NCBI GenBank assembly: GCA_951802195.1 | Contig: OX637621.1 | Span: forward strand, 62,001-126,000 | Source of the DNA: Tausonia pullulans | Lineage: Eukaryota; Basidiomycota; Tremellomycetes; Cystofilobasidiales; Mrakiaceae | DNA length: 64,000 nucleotides | Direction of reading: 5' to 3' | In this document: positions 9,464-20,319 of the stretch, one piece after another | Position numbering within the stretch: the stretch's first letter is position 1 | Layout of the letters: the number at the start of each line of letters is the position of its first letter | Made by a program: the position numbers and the translations under genes | Notes under the pieces: model-generated | What the model saw: only the letters and a program-made list of their open reading frames with translations | What the model was told of the DNA's origin: nothing | Database searches by the model: none

Positions 9464-11593
9464 TGCGACCATCCCCTCCTGTTTTAGTTAGATTATCGCC
9501 GCTTCCTCTCTCTCTCACTGTCTATTATAGAGCCTCCCTCTGACTACGATTGTTTCTGATTGAGTCGCAGGTAATTCAAGGGATATTATACACCCAAGAT
9601 TCCCCTCTTGGGTTCTTCTTGATCGGCGGGATGATAGTTTGAGCGCACAAGAGGGCAAGGGTGACCTGACGACAGCCTAGCGGGGAGAATGCGTGAAGGA
9701 GCAACAAAGGAATGAGGTCGAAGGATAAGTCGGGTAAGGCGCGATCATCGAGAAGAGAGAAGGGTGAGACGCGTCTCGTCCAGGGTCACAGAGGAGACGG
9801 GACGCGTTGGACCTATCCGTTCGCTTTAGAGTGACCTGTGTGTTTTTCTTGCTCAGTCACTCACAAAGGCTTTCTTCAATCCCATTGACCTGATACGTAC
9901 CTAACAAACCAAGACAACCGCCATGAGCACTATGATGGATTTGCCGCCGCAGTCGTGGCCCGCTCGCTCGCCCACTGTTTACTCCTCGGACGGTAATCGG
10001 TGGTAATCGAGGAAATTGCCTGACAGGATTGGCCCGAAGGTCGAGGGCTGGTGAGAGTTGGGTGAGGAGTGAAACTGAAGGGTGGAGGTGGCACGGCTCG
10101 CTTTGAGATCTTGGACAGGGTTGTCGAGTCAGATGACAGTTAAGAGATCTTGAAACAAGAGTCGAAGTACGGGTCGTCTGGCCAGACGGTCTCGTAACAT
10201 TGTTTCACACAGTAAGAAGAGCAAGACAGCTCGTCGGAACTATGCGAGCTGTGGTTAAAGAGTGCGCGGGGGACCTTGGCGAATTCCTCCGATCGGAACC
10301 CGGGTCGAGCTGCATAACGAGGATAGAGCATCAATACAGAACCGGCAGTGGAAAGCTACCATGCGTTTGGAAAACTCGCAAGGAACACCGTGTTGTAATT
10401 ACCATACGTTAAGCACCAAACCTAAGAGCCGAGCTCCAAAGCTGGCACTAGAGGAGAATCCGCTCTGTGCGTCACCTATGATGGGTACCTACCGAATGCG
10501 AAATATATCCTGAGCGGGAGACAGAAACCTGCTCGTTGGCTCATCTCAAGAACTATACGGACAACCAAATTAGTCACCGCTTTGAAGTTGATGCCGCCAT
10601 GAAAGACGGAGGTTCTCGCTCACGAACGAGTCCACGATTGATCGAACGACCGTGCCCTTACACAATATATATCCAGCTAATCACACGTCGCCTTCGAGGC
10701 ATCTTCGCCCACTGCAGAGTGATACTGCAGCGTGCCTTCGAGTGTTCGACGAGGGTGACCGCAAGCCGACGACAGGGGGGAATTGGGTCTGAGATCGGAT
10801 GTAGAAGGCAGAGGAGAGAAAATTCGAGCGAACAAGCAAGCTGAAGCTGAGGCCAGCGAGCGCGACGTGAAACCCGAGACGCTGGGGTGAACATCAGCTC
10901 ATAGTTGCACGCACGTCAAGAGCAATAGAGAAACATACCATGGGCCGGAAATACGGTAGAAGGGTGAAGGGCTGACGAGCGAGAGAGGTCAAGAAGAGCG
11001 TAGAAGGGGGTTTCAAGGCGACTAAGGATATGCACGCATACCAAAGGGAGAAGCGCCAGAGGGTAAGTCAATAAGTCTGAATAGGAGACCAGGGCAGCTG
11101 GCGATGCCATGCTGTCACCTTGAAAGGAGCTATGCCTCTTTTTTCAAGGACAGACATCCTCACTTCATCGAAGAGAAACGGCCAGTCATCACAGCGCTGC
11201 CATACAGGCTTGGCTCCTGAGCGTGAGGCGCAGGCAGCCACTATGTTTACATGACGTTGACCAAACTGAACGAGCCGCCATACTAACACCTACTGGAGAG
11301 AAAAGGAAGCAAGGACGATCTTGAGGAACGGCGTCGCCGCAGGTGTGGTAGAGATTGCCTTGGACGGTCTCTGGCGGCCGAAGCAAAAGTTGCTACACCC
11401 GGAACCATGGGTTGTGGAGATGTCGAGACGAAATAGTCACTTATCCTTTGCTTGTTTCTCTTCCCTCGTCTTACTTAAGGGTCATCATAACCCACACCGC
11501 GCTTCGGCCTATCTGCCTAGGCGGGAAAACGCTCATATCCACCATTCGCAGAGCTAAAAGCATTTTCAACCACACGTCGGAAAGGGAATCTAC
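9464..11593. other. Intergenic stretch without a recognised gene
   Basis: About 2.1 kb between the LINE tail and NAA10. Both strands hold only short frames with no family resemblance. A short ATG frame at 9922 in good context (accgccATGAGC) ends after 27 codons and cannot be extended by a convincing exon. No tRNA or rRNA seen. Confidence 0.5.
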
Positions 11594-13103
11594 TCATACA
11601 TCGAGCGAGGGGGACAGCTCCAGCCGCATCCCGTACGCATCCTCCCCATCGGCGTCTGCGCAGCGCACGAGGTGAGGAATCAGCCTTCCGCGCGCTCGTT
11701 TCATGTTGGACGAGGGAGAAGAGAGAGAGATCGTGGACCCACAGTATGAGACCTCAACGTCGTGGACCTGGAACCCGAGCGAGTCGCGGTAGAGCGAGAT
11801 GGCCGCCCGGTTCGTCTTCCTGACGTGGAGCGAGACGTAAGACGCCTTGTAGATCTGGGCCATGGCATCCTCTGATTATGCAGGAGCATGCAGTCAGGAG
11901 AGGCGTGTATGAAAGTGGATCTGAGGGAGGGAGAGGGCCACCTACGTGACTGCTTCATGAGCTTGTTGGCGAGACCGAGTCGTCGATGCGTTCGGAGGAC
12001 AGAGATCGACGTGACATGCCCGTGCGGGGGGTTCTCAGGCGTCGCCGCAGCGTCGTCATCCCTGAGGTTAGCAACCAGTCAGTCAGCGAGCATCCTTTGA
12101 AAGGGCAAGACAGTGCACAAGGGAAGCGCAACGGCGAGAACGACAGACGCGCCGCGGGCCTGCACATGTGCGCCTGTTCGTCAATCCGACGCGACTGACG
12201 GCGACTTCCGACTTCCGACTTCGAATGCGCCCCCCCACCCCCCCCATACTGTTAGGGTACCAGGAGGCCCATTATAGAAAGATAACACCACATCTCGCAC
12301 ATCGAGCGAGGACGCGGGCGACGCCTTTCCGTCGTCCTCGACACCACCAGAAGGACCGCCCACTCCCACCGCCCACTGCACCATGAGGACCAAACACGAC
12401 TCACATCTTGGCGAGAATGTAACCGACAATCTTGCCCGTCGAGACCTCCTCGGCGACATAGCTCAGCTGGGGCCACGTCAGGGCGTGGTAGAGGTCTGAC
12501 GACATCGCGCGTAGACCGGGGGAAGGGGGATGTGAGACAAGCGAGTGAGAGGGAAGGAGAAGAGCCAAGCCGATGATTGCATGGTGGAGGCATGGTGAGG
12601 ACCGTGTGCGTGTGCGAGGTCAGGAACAAAGGAGAAGCCAGAGACGCGCATTGCCAGGAGTGGAGGGGGTGAGGAGACAGGGCGAGCGAGAGCGAGAGGA
12701 AAGGACGGCGGGCGTCAGCGGCCAGGAGGAGCAAATACAAAGAGAAAACGAGACAGAACGCACAATATTTCATCGTGTAGTTCTCCGGAAGGTTAAAGAT
12801 GTTGGCGTTCTGCATGCCGAGCCTGGGAGGACGAGCGCCGATGATCATTTGCCCGGAGGAGGAGCAAGCAGGGGCAGTGGTCGCAATGAACGATTGAGCA
12901 GAGGGTGGCGGAGGAAGGGTCAGGGTGCTTCAAAAGAGATAAACAGTGGGTGTCTGGTGGACTGAGGGACTGACAGGTCATCACACTGTCGTCGACGGGT
13001 CGGTCGGATGACGGAAGAAGGAGGCACGAGGGGTCCGTCAGCCTGTAAGAGCACGAGGAAGAGCGAGAATACGGATACTCACGGTAGCTTGCCGGATGTT
13101 CAT
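11594..13103 (-). CDS. NAA10: N-alpha-acetyltransferase catalytic subunit NAA10 (ARD1), NatA complex
   Basis: Seven exons join in frame to 162 residues: 13103-13083, 12985-12975 (11 nt), 12822-12764, 12495-12405, 12061-11946, 11871-11743 and 11655-11594. The protein starts [19 protein letters not shown] and contains [10 protein letters not shown] and [12 protein letters not shown]. The GNAT acetyl-CoA loop region is [17 protein letters not shown], followed by [13 protein letters not shown] and [12 protein letters not shown] near the end, all diagnostic of ARD1. NAA10 with NAA15 (also in this window, 56560-60374) forms ribosome-bound NatA, which acetylates nascent chains starting with Ser, Ala, Thr, Gly, Val or Cys after Met removal. 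At 162 residues it is shorter than human NAA10 (about 235) because it lacks the long C-terminal tail. It is transcribed away from COX2A. Confidence 0.95.
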
Positions 13104-13812
13104 ACTGAAGAGAAAAAGACGAGCCGAGAAAGAGGAACCGAGAAGGGGGGGAGGGGAGTCGACGAAGGCGAGACGAGACGGGGACGGTGAGAGTTGAGGA
13201 GGAACGCGCGTTCGGCGAGGGGGCATGTCTCCTCAGTCGTCGTCAAGCTAGGCCATCAACGCGCAATTCAGATGGATCTGGAAAGGGAAGGGGAAGATAT
13301 CTCCACCTCCATGAGCATGGAGAAGTCAGCGTGAGGGGCAAATTGTGCGCAAGATTGAGGTTCTGGCCAGGTGACGCTGCGCGCGATCTCGCATCACATC
13401 ATGCTCGGTGATGACCATCATCGTTTCACCCCAGGATGAACAGCAGTCTAGCCCTTTTTTTCTTCCTGACGCCTGGGTGGCCCCTCGGAGTCATTCAATA
13501 TCACTGGCGCTCAGATCAGATGAGAGCGTTTGGGGGAAGTGGCACAGGCACCCACAGATCTCTGATAAGCCGCTCTCGCCCAGATCATGACCGTCCTCTC
13601 CCGTGCCTCTCCAGCAGGCCCAGCCCATGCAGAGAATGCCGGCGGCCAGGTGCAAGAAGACAGACATCGACGCCAGGATGGAATCCAGGCGGCACCGGCG
13701 ACGTTGACAAGGGCCGGTCCCTCATTTTCCCCTCCTTCCGCGGCCTTCCTCCTTCGCCCTCCTGCTCCGCCGCCTGCTCCTCTCAACCGTCACCCGTCGA
13801 TTCCCTCTCGCC
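13104..13812. promoter_or_regulatory. Divergent NAA10/COX2A intergenic region
   Basis: About 700 bp separate the start codons of NAA10 (minus) and COX2A (plus), so it must hold both promoters and 5' leaders. No specific factor site is claimed. Long open frames crossing 13436-14654 on the plus strand are composition artefacts over the COX2A 5' exons and introns. Confidence 0.4.
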
Positions 13813-15398
13813 ATGCCCGCCGTCGCGCTCCTCCCCCACCTCTCCCGACGGGCTTTCTCCGCGGCTCCCTCCTTCGCGAGGGCTGCCTCCTCCGCCATCG
13901 CCGTGTGTCCAGCTGCTCGCGACGATGGAGACGGGGCGCTCTCTTGCTCGACGACGCAGGGCTGACGCTCCTCCCCGGCCCCGTCCTTCTGTCTCGCTCT
14001 CTTAGAACGGCGGTGTTGTCGCTGCTGCCTCGGAGCTCAAGGCTTTCAAGGTGCGTTGCCGTGTCCCGCTCGGAGCGACGACGGCGGCGAAGATGGACGG
14101 CGGACGCCCCCTCGCCGTTCTGTCTTCCGCGGCCTTCCTGCCGCCGAACATGGCCCCTCATCTCCCAGCGCGCTCGCAGGCGGGTCTCCCGGGGCGTGAT
14201 CGGACGGCAGGGCCCGTGTCTGCTTGAGCAGCGAGGACTGTCCGCTCGGCATCCGCCCCTCGTCGGGCGGGGGCTGAGGCAGGACAGGGCATCCGCCGAC
14301 GAGGGCCCAACGCGGCGGACGCTCCTGCTCTGGTGCTCGCGCTTTCCGCGACCTCATTGGAGGGAAGGGTGTCGACCTCGCTGCTGGTTGCTTGCCGTCG
14401 TTGCCGGCTCGCTCGCACGCTCGCTCTCCTGGATGTTCTCCGTATGCAGCACGCTGATGTCCTTCTCATCTTTCCGTGTGCTCCGGATCCGACCAGGCCC
14501 CGGTCGCCGCCCCTGCCCCCAAGCAGTCAGTCCTCAGCTCTCGCGCTCTTCTCTTCGCGCGCTCGCCCTCCTCTCTGCTCTGCTCTCCTCTTTGCTGTCT
14601 CATCCGGGCGCGCGTGTGCATCTTGCACGTGTCCTTGGTGGGTCGAGCTGGTGAGAGGGCGTCGACGGCGACCCGTACGTCGCACTCTGCCGTCGTCGAG
14701 CCAATCATCGGCTGAGGCGAGGCGCGCGCGCGTCTGCCGGCGAAAGGGACAGAGATAGAGAGAGAGAGAGAGCGCACGCGTCGAGCACTGCTGTCCATCT
14801 CTGTATCAGACATGCTGACAGCCTCACCCTCTCTCTTAGGTCGGTCGTCTCTTACCTCCAGTCGAAGAAGGCCTCGCTCTCGGCCGCGTTCGCCTCCAAG
14901 AAGACTGCCGCGACCTGCGCCGTCCTCCCGATGCTTCACCTCGACACCGCCGAGCCTTGGCAGTACGGTTTCCAGGATGGCGCGTCCGTCACGTTCGAGG
15001 GTATCACCGAGCTCCACAACTCGGTCATGTACTTCATCATCCCGATCACCATCGGTGTCTTCCACGGTCTCGGTGCGGTCCTCTACCGCTTCCGGGCGCC
15101 TAAGGTTCCCCAGTCGGCCAAGTACCTCAACCACGGAACGGTCATCGAGCTCATCTGGACCATCACCCCGGCGCTCGTCCTCATCGCGATTGCGTTCCCG
15201 AGTTTCCGTCTCCTCTACCTGATGGACGAGGTCATCTCTCCGGCTCTCACCCTTAAGGTCATGGGCCACCAGTGGTACTGGTCGTACGAGTACTGTGAGT
15301 CGGCGTGTTGTCACTTCTGGCGGCCGATCGCCATGCTGATGGGGTTCCTGTCTACGTCTACTTCCTTAGGCGACTTCTCCGTCGGATCCGAGGAGTAA
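13813..15398 (+). CDS. COX2A: Nuclear-encoded N-terminal half of cytochrome c oxidase subunit 2 (COX2A), mitochondrial inner membrane
   Basis: Five exons join in phase to 215 residues: 13813-13902, 14006-14050, 14497-14525, 14840-15294 and 15370-15398. The N-terminus ([18 protein letters not shown]...) is a classical Arg/Ala/Ser-rich mitochondrial presequence, followed by a linker of about 60 residues. From about residue 90 the protein is unmistakable COX2: [19 protein letters not shown] and first membrane helix, [17 protein letters not shown] and second helix, [20 protein letters not shown], then QWYWSYEY with the aromatic patch used in electron entry. It then ends with CDFSVGSEE and a stop. 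The whole cupredoxin domain with the CuA ligands (His, Cys, Glu, Cys, His, Met) is absent. Trp codons are TGG, and introns and GC-rich codons mark it as a nuclear gene, not a fresh mitochondrial insert. The remaining half must be coded elsewhere, or an intact mitochondrial cox2 still exists. Confidence 0.92.
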
Positions 15399-15556
15399 AC
15401 CCACGCTTGCACTCATTGGTTCGCGTTTGTCAATCGGTTACAATGGAAGGGGGGAGGGAAGAAGGGAATGAGATGGGAGAGAGAGAAGAGGAGGTCCGAG
15501 ATTCAAGATGGCTCTGCACAAATATGCGCACGGCTCCGAGCCATATGAAAAAGAGG

Positions 15557-15590
<34 letters not shown>

Positions 15591-15697
15591 ACCAAGAACA
15601 TTCATTATTATCGTCAAAAGAGAGCAGCAGCAGTTGCTGCCGCCTCTCCACGGTGTGTCCCATCTAGGTAGGCCCCGGCTCGTCCGGCGACATCCGC
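15399..15697. repeat. Convergent spacer with (GA)n microsatellite
   Basis: Short spacer between the 3' ends of COX2A and DRG2. It contains a pure-purine GA run at about 15556-15590. No gene seen; both 3' UTRs lie here. Confidence 0.6.
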
Positions 15698-17770
15698 CTA
15701 CTTGGTGAAGATCGAGACGCTGGCCCAAACGAGTGAAGGGAAGGGTCCGTCAGTCCCATGGCGTCCACGAACCAAGAAGAGGGACCCCACTCACACGTCC
15801 TCATCCATCACTTGATGCGTCAGCCCAACCTTCTGCGGCTGCGGCGAAAACTTGGACGACTTGCCCCAGACAAGCGCGTAGCGGAAGTGGGAGACAATGG
15901 ATCGGTGGATGCCGTGGCAGACGTGCTCGATCGTCGCGCCTTTACGGAGACAGATGGGGTCTGCCAGGTCGGGTTGCGAGCCACGCTTCTTGGTGTAGAC
16001 TGTAGGTTCAGGGAGGAGAGGGGTGGGTGGGGTCAGCCAGGGCAAGGAGCCAGACCAGACGCAACGGATCGACCACAAACCCTTGACGAGTGCGAGCTCC
16101 TCCCAGATCCGCTCGAGGAGGTAGTCAAGGTTGAGATCGGCCTCGCACGAGATGGCGAGCGACATGTCGAGTCGGGAGAGTCGGTCGACCTCCTCGATCG
16201 GGATCGAGTCAATCTTGTTGTGGACATAGAGGCAGGGGACGTATTTCCGGTTGCCGAGGAGGACGTCAATGAACTGATCCTCGTTAATGTCCTCGCGGAC
16301 CATGACGCTGAGGGAGGAGGGGGGGGGGGGAGAGGAGGGTGTCAGTCTGCTGTCTGCTGAATAGGGAAAGAGGAGGACAGTTAAGTGACTCACTCGCAGT
16401 TGTTGACTAGGAGGAAAAGGGGAACATGGCCGAGTCAGTGCCAATCGAGAGAGACTTGAACTCGAGACGTGGAGTAAGAGCACTCCTCACTTTTGTATGA
16501 CTGAAGGATCGCCCGGATCATCTTGTCGTCGATCCGGGTGAGCTTCGTCGTCGCGTTGATGGTGATTCCACCGGCCATCTGCAAGGTTTCCGTCAGCATG
16601 CCGCCGTATTGCACGTCTCTCTCTCGACCGGCAGCGCACCTTGTTTTTGAAAACGATGTCCGGCTTGTGCGAGTTCAATCGGATGCCAACAGCGTCGAGC
16701 TCAATCTCGAGCAGCTTGCGCTGCTCCGTCCGCTTGGTCGCGTCAAGCATCATGATGATGAGATCGGCCGTCTTGGCGACTGAGAGTGAAAGTGTAAGCA
16801 AAGGCGTTCTCGAGAAAGCCAGAAGGTCGGTTGCACTCACCGGAAATGACCTGTCGACCACGTCCACGACCTGGGGACGGAGGGTGAGGGCAGAGCTGTC
16901 AGCGGTTTCGGGCTAACTTACACGAACTAGGTTTAGAGACCGACGCACCCGAAGCAGCACCCTCGACGATACCCGGCAGATCGAGCAGTTGGATCTGCGC
17001 GCCCTCGTACTCGATGACTCCTGGGATAGCCTGGCGCGCAGAGAAAGGCGTCAATGCCGGCGAAAAGAACAGGGGCCACTCTCCAGGTACGTACAGTGAG
17101 TGTCGTGAACTCGTACGAGGCGACCTCGGACGCAGTCTGGCGAGGTGAAGAGCGGCAGAAGGAACCGTCAGTGAGGGTGAACTCGACGCGTCGCAGCGGC
17201 GGCTGTCTGTCGCTGACAGACCTTGGTGCACTTGGACAGCAGCGTCGACTTTCCAACCGACGGGAAGCCCTGTTACCATCAGCCAGTAGAGCCCTCCAGG
17301 TCAGTGGCAAGCAGCGCCTTCCAGGCAAGCAATTAGGGCTCGACGCACAATCAGCGCAACTCGCGCGTCTCCTGACTTCATGACGTCGAAGCCCTCGCCC
17401 TTGCCTCCCGACTTCTTGTCCGGCTCGAGGAGCATCGCACGGTACTTGGCGAGCTTGGCCTTAAGCGTACCAAGATGGTACTCGGTCGCCTTGTTCTTCT
17501 GCGTCCTCGACATTTCGACTGGAGTGAGCACCCAGCGTCGGCCCAGAGCTTGTCAGTGCCCGGAGGAAGCGGCTGAAGGGGTTGAAGGGGGGATGCGCAC
17601 GCTTAATCTCCTCCATCTGTAGAAGAGTGAAGCAGGCAACAGCAGCACGAGGGCGGGCTGTCAGCAATGAGGAGGCGGGAGAGTGGGCAGACAGCCCACA
17701 GGACGGTCCAGGTGGAGGACCTGTCCCGCGCGGAGGAGAGAGCAGGACGAGCCTTTTCGACGATTCCCAT
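15698..17770 (-). CDS. RBG2: Developmentally regulated GTP-binding protein 2 (DRG2/Rbg2)
   Basis: The exons read MGIVEK (17770-17753), MEEIK (17616-17601), then from 17518 [20 protein letters not shown] and [18 protein letters not shown]. GTPase motifs are G1 GFPSVGKS, G2 YEFTTLT, G3 [21 protein letters not shown]4 HNKID and G5 ISC. The C-terminal TGS-like part contains [26 protein letters not shown] and [14 protein letters not shown], ending [18 protein letters not shown] and the KKRG segment favour DRG2/Rbg2 over DRG1. Rbg proteins bind translating ribosomes with a DFRP partner (Gir2 for Rbg2) and support elongation. Two exons are tiny (16 nt at 17601-17616, 13 nt at 16394-16406), and intron 1 appears to be GC-AG. 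If that intron is wrong, translation could start at the Met at 17616. Confidence 0.95.
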
Positions 17771-19571
17771 GGTGGGCGAGGAGTCTTGAGGGGTAGGACT
17801 GGGAGACGAAGCTGTACGGGGCGAAGGGAATTGCGGGAAGCCTGGGAGTCCAGGGCGACGGTGGTCTGCGTTAGGTGGAGGTCGAGGGCCAAGTTCAGGC
17901 GAGAAGTCGAGGCCGCCCCATTCAGAGTGAACACAGAATGGTGCGCGTCGACCTGTGGCTATATGCTCGTCGTGCGGGGTGTAGTCGTCGTCCGTTCTCC
18001 TCCGCCTGAGCTTGTGAGGAGGCGGACCAGTATTCCTGTGAACTATGGTATCCTCAGATTAGGCATCGATTGTGGCAGCATCTGCTCGATTTTGTGACAC
18101 AACGCCCGAGCGCTGGACCGGTGCTCGCTCATCCCCTGATCAGATTGAACACACTCGCTCGCGACCTATTCGTCTTGCCTCAACCACTCACTGCCCATCC
18201 CTGATCGGCACCAGTGACTCCCGGTCTCCGTTGTTCTCCTCCAGAGGGTTCGAAAATGTCTGTTACGCGGGCCAGGGCGGCGTGTCAGCTGTCATGTCGG
18301 CCTCCCGTCCTTCACACTCTCGCTCTGTTTCGCCCAGATGCAATGCGCTCTCTCGCTCCCAATCTTCGTGCAACCCGTATCATCTATCGACAGTACTCTT
18401 TTACCAGTCTCACATCGACCATTTCATGGTCCCTCGGGGATCAGAGAAGGCGAGGCAAGCGGGCCCGGCGCTCAAGCGCTACTCGTCGTTCGAGCGCGAG
18501 AAGTAGCGCGTCGTCAATTCGTGGTCGTGGCCGTCTTGAAGAGCTGCCCACGTTGTCTTGCTAGCTAACCAACTGGTATTAGGCCGGCGGAGACTGGGCT
18601 GAGATCGGCTACTCATATGGTTATCTCCCGGATCGGAGGGTGTTCGTCCGTGTCAGTTCCCAGATCGAGAGCGAGCTGGACATTCGTGTCCATCAACTTT
18701 CGATCAATCTCCTAACATCATTAAAGCTGCTAAGCGCTTGGGCATTTTACACATACAGGGGCTCGACTCTTGCTTCAGCGCGAGCTATGCAATCGATAAT
18801 GCGGTGGCGTGCGCGTGCTAGCCATCGATCTGCTCGATACTGCTGCGCATCTCGGCGATGAGATTACAATCGCCGTCCATATTGCTCAGCTACGATTATT
18901 GCTGACCACCCCCCTCTTTCCTCTTTGATCCCAACAACCAAAAACTCCCCATGCACAGACACAACAAGCTGCCGGTGCTTTTCCTGGACCTGTGCCATTT
19001 CGACGCAAACATGAATGCATCATCCCTCGCCTTCAGACATTTGAGCGTGCTCCCTCTCTGACAGGTTTCCTACGACAGGTCGCCACTGTAAAAGATTTGC
19101 GGAGCCGCTTGTTCCAGCGGCTCAGGGGGCGGCTCAAGAGGATCATCGCTGGAGACAACTGGGGCCACACCCGAGCTCGCTCGTCTGGCTGGTAGGAGGT
19201 AGCTTGGCCTTCCACTTGTCTGCAGCCGTCCCTTATTCGGGGACTTCCTATATTTGAGAGGGGTCCCAAGTGGCCATCCAGAGGTCGCTTGGGCCATTTG
19301 AAGCCTCAGCTTATAGGTCGCGATTATTGTTGTTGACACGACATTTGGCCGGATGGCACCAGGTACAAGCCTCCTTAAAGCTTGACCCTTCAGTCGGCTG
19401 CCCCTGAACCTCTCCTCCTGATATCTCGCCTCTGTCCCTATTTCATCACAGGCCTGAAAAGCAGAACTGCATTTCTCTTTCCTCGTGCTCCATCCGACGT
19501 TCACCTTCTCTTTCCCTTCTCCTCCCACCTCTTCGTTCTCTCTCTTCTCCCCTCCCTCTCGGTTTCTCGCG
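17771..19571. other. Divergent intergenic stretch, no firm gene
   Basis: About 1.8 kb between the starts of DRG2 and the small secreted protein. A possible two-exon frame starts at ATG 18256 (MSVTRARAA), crosses an intron-like gtgtcag...cccag and ends near 18506 (KRYSSFEREK). It would code about 65 residues, but no family is recognised and the case is weak. The remainder shows nothing definite. Confidence 0.4.
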
Positions 19572-20319
19572 ATGAAGCTTAACCTCCTCGCAGTTGCCAT
19601 CTCGGTATCCATCATCTCTCAGACGATGCCTACGATGACGACCGTCGTATTCAAGGATCATCCTCTCGAGGAGCGTACGTTCTTACTCGCTCCATAGGCG
19701 CCTTGCTCCTCGGTAAGTTCCAATGGATAGACGAGGACTGCTGGCTCACTCAAAAAAGGTGGAACTGCCAACACTGAGGACATTCCCGCCGCTTGGGTTG
19801 CCACCGGCCGTACATGCTCGTCGAATGACTGGTCATACGGCTCGAGGTACGGGTGTGTCGGCTGTGCAGCAGTGAGATTTACGAGCGGATGTCGAGCTGG
19901 TCTCTCTCTTTTCTTCTAGATGCTACATCCCTCACACTGAGGCCGCTGCTGCATTGACGTTGGCAAGCGCTGGTGCGTGGCCAACACCATCTGATCCCCA
20001 TCCTGTCACCAAGCTAGGCTGACGACTCCTGGCCTTCTTTTTCATCGCAGCTCCAGAACAATCAGGCCCCATCAGTCTCCTCGAATGGCTCGATTCCCAT
20101 GTCTGCTGCGCCGGCGCCATCGACGGTCACTCCCATGTCAACGTTGAAGTCACCGTCAGTATCTACGGCGCGTTCGGCGCCTACCTCAACGACAGAGAAT
20201 CGGACCTCTCTACCTCTTCGAAACTCCCTATCGCTAGAGACGGAACGGACGTTGGCGCGCTCGTTCGTTCACCCAGCCTTCTACTCGGCCCCGAAGAAGG
20301 GCTGGCTCACTTCCTGTAG
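19572..20319 (+). CDS. Small secreted protein, unrecognised family
   Basis: Five exons join in phase to 175 residues: 19572-19674, 19698-19712 (15 nt), 19759-19846, 19920-19972 and 20051-20319. All junctions are GT-AG and the last exon is open for about 90 codons to a TAG. The first 17-20 residues (MKLNLLAVAISVSIISQ) form a clear signal peptide. The mature part holds TCSSNDWSYGSRCYIP and later HVCCAGAIDG, so four cysteines that could form two disulfides. No membrane helix or GPI signal is seen. I do not recognise the family; apoplastic or effector-like roles are conceivable but not shown. A leader rich in CT lies just upstream. Single-exon ORF searches would miss it because the last exon has no in-frame start. 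Confidence 0.6.

Noticed and set aside
9922-10005. Short ATG frame in good context (MSTMMDLPPQ...)
   Set aside because: Ends after 27 codons; no downstream exon or CAAX end (pheromone precursor) found.
12252-12848. 198-codon minus-strand frame
   Set aside because: It is NAA10 exon 3 read through an intron; only about 20 residues are real.
13436-14654. Long plus-strand frames (189 and 355 codons) over the COX2A 5' region
   Set aside because: They run through clear introns, have biased Arg/Pro/Ser composition and no family resemblance. The COX2A exons lie in another reading.
13813-15398. COX2A as a simple mitochondrial DNA insertion (NUMT)
   Set aside because: It has a presequence, nuclear introns, GC-rich codons and TGG for Trp. 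A NUMT would look like AT-rich mitochondrial sequence.
18256-18506. Possible two-exon small gene (MSVTRARAA...EREK)
   Set aside because: Splice signals fit, but the product is short, unrecognised and in conflict with an equally open second frame. Kept only as a note.
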